A stretch of DNA of 10,174 nt from JBLHKE01 sp047619485 (GCA_047619485.1 JBLHKE010000244.1:1-10174); one strand, 5' to 3'. Positions 1-6,885 are shown, numbered from the stretch's first letter. Numbers and translations: made by a program. Notes: generated by a model from the letters alone, not told the origin.

Positions 1-132
1 CTGCCGCAGAACCTTGCGGAACACATCCCGCTCGTGCTCGTGGAACACAAAATTCCGATCCACAACACGGCTCACGCAGTGGTAGTGGGAACTAAAGCAA
101 AGAGTCGGCAAAATGGGTCTAGCTCGAGGCAT
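1..132 (-). CDS. Y1 (RAYT/IS200-like) transposase, N-terminal fragment cut by window edge
   Basis: The minus strand from ATG at 132 encodes 44 residues that run off the left edge without a stop. The start reads MPRARPILPT and continues through YHCVSRVVDRNFVF and HERDVFRKVLRQ. This is the usual opening of REP-associated tyrosine (Y1, HUH-type) transposases: a first beta strand 'YHCVSRV' followed by a 'VF....ER..F...L' helix. Family members cut and rejoin single-stranded DNA, using an HUH motif and a catalytic tyrosine that would lie further left and cannot be seen. It lies about 295 bases downstream of the SxtJ gene on the same strand and is probably an independent unit. No Shine-Dalgarno is visible before the ATG. 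Family assignment is by recalled sequence pattern; whether the gene is complete is unknown. Confidence 0.72.
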   Translation of the reverse strand, partial: MPRARPILPTLCFSSHYHCVSRVVDRNFVFHEHERDVFRKVLRQ

Positions 133-248
133 ACATACATCGTGGACATCTGCGCGGTCATTGCAAGCCTTTTCTTCGACTTTTTAGGGCGCGGCTCGGC
201 GATCTGATTTATGGATCTGGATCGCTCGGTTTGCGTCGTCGGCGGTGG

Positions 249-263
249 GCTCGCGCTGCGAGC
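249..263. repeat. Short GC-rich hairpin
   Basis: The sequence GCTCGC-GCT-GCGAGC can form a perfect 6-bp stem with a 3-base loop. It lies between the transposase start and the end of the SxtJ gene. It has no adjoining T-run, so it does not look like an intrinsic terminator. A REP-like element is possible but unproven. Confidence 0.3.
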
Positions 264-334
264 GGTATAAATCGGGCTGGGGCATCGAGTTGTTCTCTAA
301 GCAATCAAGCAGACATTGAATACTGAAGATGGAA

Positions 335-378
335 CGCCGTTTCCTCGGGTCCAGCGACGGAGGGAACTGGAAACGGTG
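335..378 (-). terminator. Possible stem-loop after the carbamoyltransferase operon
   Basis: CCGTTTCC at 337-344 and GGAAACGG at 369-376 are perfect 8-base complements separated by 24 bases. One G-T wobble and one C-G pair extend the stem outward. It begins about 50 bases past the SxtJ stop on the minus strand, where a transcript end would be expected. There is no U-tract, so it could equally be a REP-like element tied to the nearby transposase. Confidence 0.25.
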
Positions 379-427
379 GCTACGGGATGACTGTGATTGC
401 AAATCGAAGTTACGGCATTTCCTTGAT

Positions 428-838
428 CTAAAACTGCCGAAAGTACTTGCGCGAATCCCGATTGGACTCGCGCTCGATCCAGTAGCTCTTGGCATCGGGG
501 TCGAGGCGGCGGCGCAAGGCATCGTAGCGGAACAGCCGCATCAGGATTCCGATCGGGAACACGACGAGATAGAAAACGACGCTCAGCAGGACGTGCGACA
601 AAATCCAACCGAGCGGGAACACCGCCGCCATCCAGCCGATGAACATCCATTTCCGCAACGGTGGAACGGCGTAGTAGAGCCCGATCAATACCGCGGAGAT
701 CACCCAGATCCACTTCGCCACGTCAGGCGCATCGAATTTTGACCGTGCGAGCCCGCCGATCATCCCAGCGAATAGCGCGAACAACGGTCCGAACCAAAGC
801 AGCTCGCGGCGCGAGAAAGTTGTCTTCAAGTCGATCAC
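428..838 (-). CDS. SxtJ-family membrane protein
   Basis: This 136-residue protein belongs to the SxtJ family, named after a gene of unknown function in the saxitoxin cluster. It has hydrophobic segments at about residues 13-31, 43-58 and 64-100; the last is long enough to cross the membrane twice. A basic C-terminal tail contains the family-typical run RYDALRRRLDPDAKSYW (104-120). I chose the GTG at 838 because a GGAGG sits 7 bases upstream and because it overlaps the carbamoyltransferase stop as GTGA. An upstream ATG at 943 would add 35 low-complexity residues lying inside the neighbouring gene. The overlap implies translational coupling, so the protein probably works with that enzyme, perhaps as a membrane partner. 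Its biochemical function is unknown. Confidence 0.85.
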   Translation of the reverse strand: MIDLKTTFSRRELLWFGPLFALFAGMIGGLARSKFDAPDVAKWIWVISAVLIGLYYAVPPLRKWMFIGWMAAVFPLGWILSHVLLSVVFYLVVFPIGILMRLFRYDALRRRLDPDAKSYWIERESNRDSRKYFRQF

Positions 839-2628
839 GCTCGTGCCTCCCTCTGATCCTTTTTGAGCAACACCAGATCCTCCATCACCAGAGCGTCCAT
901 CTCGGTCGCCATGAAACAACGGTAGGCATCGTCCGGGCTGCACACGATCGGTTCACCACGCACATTGAAACTGGTATTGATCACCAGTGGGCAACCAGTC
1001 AGCGCCTCGAAGGCTGCGACGATTTTGTAGTAAAATCCATGCCGTGCAGGATCGACCGTCTGCACCCGCGCCGAACCATCGACATGGGTGACGGCTGGGA
1101 TTTCCGAGCGCGCGACCTGCAAGCGGTCTAGCCCGCGCGCATCGCCACCGGCGACGGCACGCCGCTTCGATTTGTTAACCGTCGTCACCAGTAGCATGTA
1201 GGGGCTCGACTGACCGGGCTCGAATTCAAACCACTCGTGCGCCCGCTCGTGTAGAACAGACGGGGCGAATGGCCGGAATGACTCGCGGTATTTGATCTTC
1301 AGGTTGATGAGGCGCTGCATCTTCTCACTGCGAGGATCGCCGAGAATGCTGCGGCAACCAAGCGCACGTGGACCAAACTCCATGCGGCCATGCATCAACC
1401 CAACCACCTTGCCCTCTGCGATGCGCTCGGCGATCCAGCGAGCGCGCGCGTCCTCCGACCCGATGCATTCGTGTTGCGCGCCCTCGCGCGTGACGGTGTC
1501 GAGGCACGCGTCGTGGTCGAAACGCGGGCCGAGGAGCGAGCCGTGTTGGCTGTCGCCCGTTCCGACCTCGCGCGGCTGATCGAGCAGTTGGTGCCAGATA
1601 AATTGCGCCACCCCGAGCGCGCCACCAGCATCGTTGGAAGCCGGTTGGATCCACATCTCGTCGAAGATCCCCTCGCGCAAGATGCGACCGTTGCCGACGC
1701 AGTTTAGCGCGACCCCGCCAGCGAGGCAGAGCTTGTCCATCCCGGTCGCCTCTCTGACGTGGCGCGCGCAGCGCAGCATGATCTCCTCCGTCACCGCCTG
1801 GATCGAGGCGCCGACGTCCATGAAGTGCTCGCCTATTTCGGAATCAGGCTCACGCCGCGGCTCGCCGAACAGTTGCTCAAACTTTTTCGAAACCATCGAC
1901 AGCCCTGCCGTGTAATCGAAATACGACATGTCCATCCGGAACGAGCCGTCTTCCTTCAAATCGAGCAGGTGCTCCAAGATGAGATCATAGAATCGCGGCT
2001 CGCCGAACGGGGCCAGTCCCATCAGTTTGTACTCACCGCCATTGACCCGGAACCCGCAGTAATGAGTGAACGCCGAATACAGTAGGCCGAGCGAGTGCGG
2101 GAAGTGCAGCTCGTGGGTGAGTTCGATCAGGTTGCTTCTCCCGATTCCAAAACTCGCGGTCGCCCATTCGCCAACGCCGTCGAGCGTCAGGATCGCCGCC
2201 TCCTCAAATGGCGACGGGAAAAATGCGCTCGCCGCGTGCGACTCGTGGTGCTCGGTGAAGACGAAACGCTTGTCGTATTCACCACCGAGCGCCTTGCGCA
2301 TCTCGCTTGGGAGATGGAGCTTCTTCTGGAGCCAGATTGGGATCGATTTGAAGAACGAGCGAATGCCGAGCGGCGCGGTCGCAACGTAGGTTTCCAGCAA
2401 GCGCTCGAACTTCAGGAACGGCTTGTCGTAGAAACCGACATGATCTAGGTCACCCGCGCTGATCCCGGCCTCGGACAAGCAGTAGTCAACGGCATGCTTT
2501 GGAAAGCCCGAGTCATGCTTAACACGGCTGAAACGCTCTTCCTGCGCTGCGGCTACGATCTCGCCATCGACCAACAGCGCCGCTGCAGAGTCGTGGTAGA
2601 AAGCGGAAATTCCTAGGATGGCGGCCAT
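835..2628 (-). CDS. NodU/CmcH/SxtI-type O-carbamoyltransferase
   Basis: This 597-residue enzyme has the usual two-domain layout of the family that transfers a carbamoyl group from carbamoyl phosphate, through a carbamoyl-adenylate, onto a hydroxyl of a sugar or natural product. The N-terminal Kae1-like domain (about 1-345) shows ILGISAFYHDSAAALL (4-19), QEERFSRVKHD (29-39), an HxxxH metal-type motif (H127/H131 in HHESHAASAF), LDGVGEW (149-155), NGGEYKLMGLAPFG (196-209), LAGGVALNC (302-310) and PASNDAGGALG (329-339). The C-terminal domain shows GRMEFGPRALGCRSIL (414-429), a KYRESFRPFAPSV block, SEIPAVTHVDGSARVQTV and INTSFNVRGEP (550-560). All expected motifs are present, so it should be active. 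The start is the ATG at 2628, giving the canonical MAAILGIS opening; an upstream start would add eight untypical residues. The acceptor cannot be predicted. The SxtJ and DUF5989 neighbours match the SxtI subgroup. Confidence 0.93.
   Translation of the reverse strand: MAAILGISAFYHDSAAALLVDGEIVAAAQEERFSRVKHDSGFPKHAVDYCLSEAGISAGDLDHVGFYDKPFLKFERLLETYVATAPLGIRSFFKSIPIWLQKKLHLPSEMRKALGGEYDKRFVFTEHHESHAASAFFPSPFEEAAILTLDGVGEWATASFGIGRSNLIELTHELHFPHSLGLLYSAFTHYCGFRVNGGEYKLMGLAPFGEPRFYDLILEHLLDLKEDGSFRMDMSYFDYTAGLSMVSKKFEQLFGEPRREPDSEIGEHFMDVGASIQAVTEEIMLRCARHVREATGMDKLCLAGGVALNCVGNGRILREGIFDEMWIQPASNDAGGALGVAQFIWHQLLDQPREVGTGDSQHGSLLGPRFDHDACLDTVTREGAQHECIGSEDARARWIAERIAEGKVVGLMHGRMEFGPRALGCRSILGDPRSEKMQRLINLKIKYRESFRPFAPSVLHERAHEWFEFEPGQSSPYMLLVTTVNKSKRRAVAGGDARGLDRLQVARSEIPAVTHVDGSARVQTVDPARHGFYYKIVAAFEALTGCPLVINTSFNVRGEPIVCSPDDAYRCFMATEMDALVMEDLVLLKKDQREARA
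846..850 (-). promoter_or_regulatory. Shine-Dalgarno site for the SxtJ gene
   Basis: GGAGG on the minus strand lies 7 bases before the GTG at 838, inside the last codons of the carbamoyltransferase gene. It decides the SxtJ start over the longer reading frame. It is the only strong Shine-Dalgarno I see before any gene start in this window. Confidence 0.7.
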
Positions 2629-2678
2629 ACTACTTGTCAGGACTCGCCACAACCGCGCTGTTCATGAGATTTCGTGAA

Positions 2679-2921
2679 CTAGAAGAACGGGTAGATGAAT
2701 GGGGCGAGAGGAGTCTGGCTAACGATCACCAACGCGATTAGCAGCAGCAGGATGATGAAGATCGGGGTCAGCCACCATTTCTTGTTCTGCCTGAGGAAGT
2801 TCCAAAATTCGCTGAAGAATCCCGGCTGACGATCTTCGGCCATCTTGGCGAATTGCGCCGCGCTCGAGAGCGGGGGTGACTCCGGTGTGGGTTTCCCCTC
2901 CTGTGTGACGTCGTCAGGCAT
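2679..2921 (-). CDS. DUF5989 (SxtK-like) small membrane protein
   Basis: This 80-residue protein is the first gene of the minus-strand operon. After an acidic, proline-rich stretch (1-33) comes the DUF5989 core: FWNFLRQNKKWW (39-50), one transmembrane helix (about 51-67, PIFIILLLLIALVIV), and the C-terminal LAPFIYPFF. Known family members, including SxtK, are usually around 50 residues, so the N-terminal extension is unusual; an internal ATG at residue 27 would give a family-sized protein. The gene ends 50 bases before the carbamoyltransferase start, consistent with one transcript. No good Shine-Dalgarno precedes either start. Function is unknown; the recurrent linkage to carbamoyltransferase and SxtJ suggests a small membrane subunit or anchor, which is inference. 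Confidence 0.85.
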   Translation of the reverse strand: MPDDVTQEGKPTPESPPLSSAAQFAKMAEDRQPGFFSEFWNFLRQNKKWWLTPIFIILLLLIALVIVSQTPLAPFIYPFF

Positions 2922-2952
2922 CGCCCGATGGTACGGAGATAAAGCTGCATTG

Positions 2953-2981
2953 CAAGTCCGCTTACAATGACTGCGGACTTG
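2953..2981. promoter_or_regulatory. Perfect 9-bp inverted repeat upstream of DUF5989 operon
   Basis: CAAGTCCGC (2953-2961) and GCGGACTTG (2973-2981) are exact complements with an 11-base spacer, so the arm centres are 20 bases apart, about two DNA turns. It starts 32 bases upstream of the DUF5989 ATG and overlaps the weak possible -35 element. It could be an operator for a dimeric regulator or a hairpin in the 5' leader. No T-run follows in either direction. Confidence 0.4.
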
Positions 2982-3222
2982 GCGGCACTGAGCCTAGCAC
3001 TCCTACCTTCACCCAAAAACGGTTGCCGCGGGATCCGGCAACGCCGTCGGCCAGCAGCAATGGCTCACGCCTACAGCGCACGTCAGGATCGGAAGCGATC
3101 CAGCTACAGATGCGCTCCGAGCAATCTGCAATAAGCACTAAACCACTCGAAATCAGCAAGTTACATACTTTCCTTTGCGGCATTCGCTGCTTCTGGCTGC
3201 GACCTTACCCCAAATGGGAAAG

Positions 3223-3234
3223 GCTGTTAACAGC
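3223..3234. promoter_or_regulatory. Perfect 12-base palindrome, possible operator
   Basis: GCTGTTAACAGC is fully self-complementary and lies about 118 bases upstream of the chosen start of the first surface-protein gene. It is a plausible dimer binding site or part of a promoter region. I recognise no specific regulator for it, and a chance palindrome of this length is not excluded. Confidence 0.3.
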
Positions 3235-3351
3235 TAAAGGCTATTCGAAACTCAGCGCATCAGTAATAGTCGCCTCGAATAACTCCCTATTTTCCGTCCA
3301 AAGTCGCAATTGCCTAACCCCGATCTCTGTATCGCCCCTTTTTCCCGCCCC

Positions 3352-5781
3352 GTGAAATTTTCCTATTTAGCCTTTTTCTCCACTGCCTTCGCCAGCTTGA
3401 TGGCGATTTCTTCCCATGCCGCCGAACTGAGGTTGGCGGAGAGGGTGCAAGTCTCAACCAACAACTCGAACTTCGACATCTCGGTCTTCCCTGGGGGCGC
3501 CGCATACAATGACCGCGGAACTCAAGGCACTGACAATGCGCCAGGCATTCCCACCTTCACCAACACTCTGGGCGATGGCACGGTGCTGGACTACAACTTC
3601 GTCGGTATCGAAGGAACTGGCAGCGCACTCACCACTTATGCTGATGGCGGAGCCGGTCTGATCCCGACTCCCACAGCGCCGGCGGCAAACGTCCACGGTA
3701 ACGGTGAAGACTGGGCGAACGTCTGGACGGTCACCGACCCTGTGGACTTTACGACAGTGAAAGATCACAACCCCACTGGAGTCGCCGGGGCGGCAAACAC
3801 CTTTGCAAGAGCGGCAGAGGTCGATGGAACGATCGATATCTCCGGGCTGACAGACGGAACCGTGTATTTCCCTCACGGCACTTTCGTCAACCAATGGACT
3901 CTCACCCTGACGATGAGCGGACCTGGCCAAGAGGATATCGTGGCCTTCGATACCCAACCGGTCAATGGTGAAAGCTCCAACTTCGGTTGGATCACGAGCT
4001 TTGCGTTCGAAGATGCTGGCGATTTCACCACGATTGCTTACAACTACACCCATGCGGATCGCGATGGTTCTCGGGCGCGCTTCATGGGAGTCATCCTCGA
4101 TGGCGAAGTGAACGTCGGTGGTAATGATAGCGATGGCGACTTCCTGCTCGACACTTGGGAGGAAGAGCACTTCGGCAACAATGACGGCACCATCGATCCG
4201 GGAGAACTGGATGTCAGCGACGGCACCGAGGACGCCGATGCAGATGGCGCCACCGACCGCCAGGAGCAGAACGCCAACTCCGATCCGAACGTAAAAGATT
4301 CCGATGGCGATGGCCTCGAAGACGGACCGGAAATCAACACTCACGGCAGCGACCCGACCCTGGTGGACACCGACGGCGACACTCTTCTCGACGGAGCCGA
4401 GGTTAATACTCACGGCAGTGACCCAACGCTCACGGACTCGGATGGCGACACGCTGAATGATGATGAAGAAGTGGCCGCTGGCGCCGATGGGTTCCTTACC
4501 GATCCCGCCAAGGCGGACACCGACGACGACGGCGTTAGCGATGACGTCGACACCGAGCCTACTGACCCTGCCAACGACAACGATGGCGACGGTCTCAGCA
4601 ACATCGATGAGAAGGACATCCACGGCACCGATCCACTGTTGGACGACACCGACGGAGACGGGATCACCGACGGCGAAGAAGTCGTTGCTGGCGAGGACGG
4701 CTTCGTCACTCTGCCGCTCGATTCTGATACTGATGATGATGGATTCACCGATGGTGTAGAAGTTGGCCTCGGTTCCGACCCCACTGACATTGCTTCGATT
4801 CCCTCAGGCACCAATAACCTGGCATTGCTCGAGAGGGTGCAGGTCTCGAGCAACAACGCGAACTTTGACATCTCTGTGTTCCCGGGCGCAGCCGGCTACA
4901 ATGACCGTGGAATTGGCGGCTCTGAGCCTGGCGCTCCGACCTTCTTCACCCCATTCGGTGCTGGCACGGTGCTCGACTACAACTTCATCGGCAACGAAGG
5001 TTCGGGCAGCGCGCTCACCACTTACGCCAGTGGCGAAGCCGACCTGATCCCGACTCCCACGGCGCCAGCCGAGAACGTCCACGGTAATGGTGAAGAATGG
5101 TCGAACGTCTGGACGATCACTGACCCTGAGGGCTTCACGACAGCGAAAGACCACAACCCAACGGGTGTCGCTGGGGCGGCAAACACCTTCGCTAGGTGTG
5201 CCGAAGTGACCGGAACGGTCGATATCTCCGATCTGAATGCCGGAACGCTGTATATCCCGCACGGAACCTTCATCAACCAGTGGACCCTCACTCTGACCAT
5301 GAGCGGACCTGGCCAAGAGGATATCGTTGCCGCCGATACCCAGCCGGCCAATGGCGCAGGCACCAACTTCGGCTGGATCACGAGCTTCTCATTCTCCAAT
5401 ACAGGCGCTTATGACACGATTACCTACAACTACACCAATGCGGACCGCGACGGTTCTCGTGCGCGCTTCATGGGGATGATCCTCGTCGGAGCCCTCGATG
5501 TCTCCGCGCCTCGGATCACTAAGATCGTCTATAGCCGCGGAGGTGATCCCGAGAACATCCTCGTCGATCTCACCTTCACCTCGAAGGAGGGTAAGCAATA
5601 CAGCGTCTTCGCCAGCGGTGATTTCACTTTACCGGTCACGAGTAGAACTGAGGTGGACGACAGCCTCGACGCGGCGGTCGGGGAAACCTCCACAACGACC
5701 ACCGTTAATTTCAACGCCGTCAATATTCCACTTTTCGGACGACAGTTTTTCGTTGTAAAAGAAAATTCTCCCGCACAATAA
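3352..5781 (+). CDS. Exported two-headed protein with calcium-binding TSP3-like linker
   Basis: This 809-residue secreted protein has a signal peptide (MKFSYLAFFSTAFASLMA, cleaved near SHAAE at 22-25). It carries two copies of an unrecognised module of about 220 residues at 29-251 and 493-713. Between them (about 259-483) lie roughly nine DxDxDG-type calcium loops such as DSDGDGLED and DTDGDGITD, as in thrombospondin type 3 repeats, probably forming a rigid, calcium-stiffened spacer. The C-terminal 90 or so residues look like a beta-rich domain (KEGKQYSVFASGDF ending FGRQFFVVKEN), similar to tails on other verrucomicrobial exported proteins; there is no PEP-CTERM. I prefer the GTG at 3352 because it begins the signal peptide. 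A TTG at 3310 would add 14 residues ahead of it. Neither has a Shine-Dalgarno. The next gene starts 58 bases later with no terminator between, so the two are probably co-transcribed. Ligand unknown. Confidence 0.85.
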   Translation: MKFSYLAFFSTAFASLMAISSHAAELRLAERVQVSTNNSNFDISVFPGGAAYNDRGTQGTDNAPGIPTFTNTLGDGTVLDYNFVGIEGTGSALTTYADGGAGLIPTPTAPAANVHGNGEDWANVWTVTDPVDFTTVKDHNPTGVAGAANTFARAAEVDGTIDISGLTDGTVYFPHGTFVNQWTLTLTMSGPGQEDIVAFDTQPVNGESSNFGWITSFAFEDAGDFTTIAYNYTHADRDGSRARFMGVILDGEVNVGGNDSDGDFLLDTWEEEHFGNNDGTIDPGELDVSDGTEDADADGATDRQEQNANSDPNVKDSDGDGLEDGPEINTHGSDPTLVDTDGDTLLDGAEVNTHGSDPTLTDSDGDTLNDDEEVAAGADGFLTDPAKADTDDDGVSDDVDTEPTDPANDNDGDGLSNIDEKDIHGTDPLLDDTDGDGITDGEEVVAGEDGFVTLPLDSDTDDDGFTDGVEVGLGSDPTDIASIPSGTNNLALLERVQVSSNNANFDISVFPGAAGYNDRGIGGSEPGAPTFFTPFGAGTVLDYNFIGNEGSGSALTTYASGEADLIPTPTAPAENVHGNGEEWSNVWTITDPEGFTTAKDHNPTGVAGAANTFARCAEVTGTVDISDLNAGTLYIPHGTFINQWTLTLTMSGPGQEDIVAADTQPANGAGTNFGWITSFSFSNTGAYDTITYNYTNADRDGSRARFMGMILVGALDVSAPRITKIVYSRGGDPENILVDLTFTSKEGKQYSVFASGDFTLPVTSRTEVDDSLDAAVGETSTTTTVNFNAVNIPLFGRQFFVVKENSPAQ
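3436..4104 (+). repeat. Shared surface module, copy A1
   Basis: This is the first of four copies, running from AERVQVSTNN to GVILDG. Blocks conserved in all copies are NN.N(F/Y)..SVF, HGNGE(D/E)W..VWT.T, NPTGV.GAANTFAR, IDIS.L or VDIS.L, and DGSR.RF.G. It shares a 29-base exact stretch with copy A2 (3913-3941) and a 28-base exact stretch with copy C (3818-3845). Confidence 0.85.
4126..4800 (+). repeat. Thrombospondin type 3-like calcium repeats
   Basis: About nine aspartate-rich loops of the form D.D.DG...D lie in succession within the first surface protein. Each loop of this type normally binds calcium. Two adjacent units are nearly identical in protein and share a 23-residue (69-base) period beginning at 4336 and 4405, with NTHGSDPTL in both, showing local tandem duplication. 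The loops are not paired into dockerin or EF-hand helices. Confidence 0.85.
4828..5490 (+). repeat. Shared surface module, copy A2
   Basis: This second copy lies in the same protein and runs from LERVQVSSNN to MILVG. By eye it is about three quarters identical to copy A1, the closest pair of the four. It holds the only cysteine of the mature protein (in FARCAEV), at a position occupied by other residues in the other copies, so no disulfide is expected within the protein. Confidence 0.85.
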
Positions 5782-5839
5782 TTTCGGCAATCCCGCCTCT
5801 CAAAGCCCTTAGAAACTAACCAACCCACAATCGACTATT

Positions 5840-6676
5840 ATGAAGAAACAATTCCTCACCATTCCGGCACTATCTGCATTGCTGGCAGTATCCGCTAGCG
5901 CAGCCACCTTGACATTCACTTCGCAGACCCAGGTCTCGTTCAACAACGCGAACTACGACCTCTCGGTGTTCGACGGCCAAGCCGCCTACAACGACCGCGG
6001 AGTCGGTGGCGCTGAGCCCGGCGCCCCGACCTTCAGATCCACCTTGGGCGATGGCACCTTGCTGAGCTACAATCTTGTTGGCAATGCTGGCAGTGGCACC
6101 GCGCTCACCACGTATGCAAGCGGCGGAACGCGCACTCCGACCCCTGTAGCGGATAACTCGGGGCCGACTACCACTCACGGTAATGGCGAAGACTGGGCCA
6201 ACGTTTGGACGACCACTGACCCGGGCGCAGGGATCGTTTTCACCGGCACCAGGGATGCTAACCCCACTGGGGTTGTCGGCGCAGCCAACACCTTTGCAAG
6301 GGCTTCTACTGTTAATGGGGCGATCGACATTTCCGGCTTGGCTTCCGGACAGGTCTACATTCCGGTCGGCTCGTTCAACAATGGTTGGGCGCTGACTCTC
6401 ACCATGACAGGTGCGGGAGAAACGGATCTGATCGCCGCTGACTCAATCGCAAATGGCGTCATCGGTAACAACAACATCGGCTGGATCGAGGAGTTCAGCT
6501 TCACCAGCGAGGGTCAGTATACCGCGATCGGCTATGAGTGGCGCCACAACGATATCGACGGTTCCCGCTCGCGTTTCCAGGGTGTGATGCTCGATGGCAC
6601 TGCAATCCCCGAGCCTTCGGCCTTGGTCTTGTTCGGCCTCGCTGGTTTCGGAATGTTCCTGCGCCGCCGCCGCTAA
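5840..6676 (+). CDS. PEP-CTERM sorted surface protein with one shared module
   Basis: This 278-residue protein is a minimal version of the family. It has a signal peptide (MKKQFLTIPALSALLAVSASA, 1-21), one shared module (27-253) and a C-terminal PEP-CTERM anchor (256-278) made of IPEPSALVL, a hydrophobic helix and FLRRRR. In Gram-negative bacteria PEP-CTERM tails are recognised and cleaved by an exosortase in the inner membrane during export to the surface or extracellular matrix; no exosortase gene lies in this window. The ATG at 5840 gives a standard signal peptide, but no Shine-Dalgarno is visible. The gene follows the two-headed protein by 58 bases and is closed by the terminator at 6701-6734. 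The module's function and ligand are unknown. Confidence 0.9.
   Translation: MKKQFLTIPALSALLAVSASAATLTFTSQTQVSFNNANYDLSVFDGQAAYNDRGVGGAEPGAPTFRSTLGDGTLLSYNLVGNAGSGTALTTYASGGTRTPTPVADNSGPTTTHGNGEDWANVWTTTDPGAGIVFTGTRDANPTGVVGAANTFARASTVNGAIDISGLASGQVYIPVGSFNNGWALTLTMTGAGETDLIAADSIANGVIGNNNIGWIEEFSFTSEGQYTAIGYEWRHNDIDGSRSRFQGVMLDGTAIPEPSALVLFGLAGFGMFLRRRR
5918..6598 (+). repeat. Shared surface module, copy B
   Basis: This copy fills nearly the whole mature PEP-CTERM protein, showing that the module stands alone as a domain. It is the most divergent in its middle: the TPTAPAANVHGNG stretch is replaced by a rearranged TPTPVADNS run, and two extra residues appear after WTTTDPG. The GAANTFAR and DGSR.RF blocks are kept. 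Confidence 0.8.
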
Positions 6677-6700
6677 GCGTCGAACGCAATGATTCACTAG

Positions 6701-6734
6701 AAGGCCGCGCAGGAAACTGCGCGGCCTTTCTATT
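6701..6734 (+). terminator. Strong intrinsic terminator
   Basis: AAGGCCGCGCAG (6701-6712) and CTGCGCGGCCTT (6717-6728) pair perfectly over 12 bp around a GAAA tetraloop. The right arm runs straight into TTTCTATT. The structure begins 24 bases after the stop of the PEP-CTERM gene, so it should end the transcript of the first two surface-protein genes and separate them from the third. Confidence 0.92.
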
Positions 6735-6885
6735 GGCGCGGCTTCGTTTCTGGACGATCTTTAGTCTCCCCAAACTCCCAAACAAACTCTCTCCGTCTCC
6801 CCCCAGCGGTTCCCCAGCAGCTCCCCGATCGGGAGGGCTAAAACGAAACTGTTTTCAGGAACGCGGACTTTCCCCCTACGAAAAA
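6735..6885 (+). promoter_or_regulatory. Leader and probable promoter region of the third surface-protein gene
   Basis: Because a strong terminator lies just upstream, the third surface-protein gene needs its own promoter in these 151 bases. I cannot point to a convincing -35/-10 pair. The stretch includes a long C- and T-rich tract (about 6763-6826), the short palindrome CCCGATCGGG (6824-6833), and an A-run touching the start codon. No Shine-Dalgarno is visible. Confidence 0.4.

Larger units (their letters stand above)
133..427. other. Intergenic region between SxtJ gene and transposase
   Basis: I see no convincing gene in this stretch. It carries two small inverted repeats: a tight hairpin at 249-263 (GCTCGC, loop GCT, GCGAGC), and the longer-looped CCGTTTCC/GGAAACGG pair at 337-376. 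RAYT transposase genes are often flanked by short palindromic REP elements, so these could be related, but I see no clear repeated unit inside the window. Open frames crossing this region run into or opposite the SxtJ gene and lack family features. Confidence 0.5.
2922..3351. other. Divergent intergenic region
   Basis: This 430-base stretch separates the minus-strand carbamoyltransferase operon from the plus-strand surface-protein genes and should hold promoters for both. Visible structures are a 9-bp inverted repeat (2953-2981), a 12-base palindrome (3223-3234), and a loose pair TATTCGA/TCGAATA (3242-3248 and 3275-3281). A weak minus-strand promoter may be read as TTGTAA, 18 bases, then TTTATC, just before the DUF5989 gene, but the match is poor. 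Two short open frames here have no signal peptide, family motif or ribosome site, so I do not call them genes. Confidence 0.5.

Noticed and set aside
329..742. Plus-strand open frame of 137 codons
   Set aside because: It is antisense to the SxtJ gene, which has clear membrane segments and the family tail motif.
428..2921. Saxitoxin-like biosynthetic cluster
   Set aside because: Only the carbamoyltransferase and its two small membrane partners are present. No polyketide-type, amidinotransferase or tailoring genes of that pathway are seen, and these three families are widespread elsewhere.
2962..3183. Minus-strand open frame of 73 codons in the divergent intergenic region
   Set aside because: It has no ribosome site, recognised motif or convincing signal peptide, and it overlaps the inverted repeat and the likely promoter region.
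3023..3355. Plus-strand open frame of 110 codons before the first surface-protein gene
   Set aside because: The composition looks random, there is no Shine-Dalgarno, and it overlaps the start of the real gene in another frame.
3454..4623. Long minus-strand open frame of 389 codons
   Set aside because: It lies fully opposite the first surface-protein gene, whose signal peptide, calcium loops and repeated modules are clear. The antisense product is a valine- and isoleucine-rich shadow of the Asp/Gly codons, with no domain.
4126..4800. Aspartate-rich loops read as dockerin or EF-hand repeats
   Set aside because: The loops come in a continuous series at TSP3-like spacing without the paired helices of EF-hands or the duplicated 22-residue dockerin layout.
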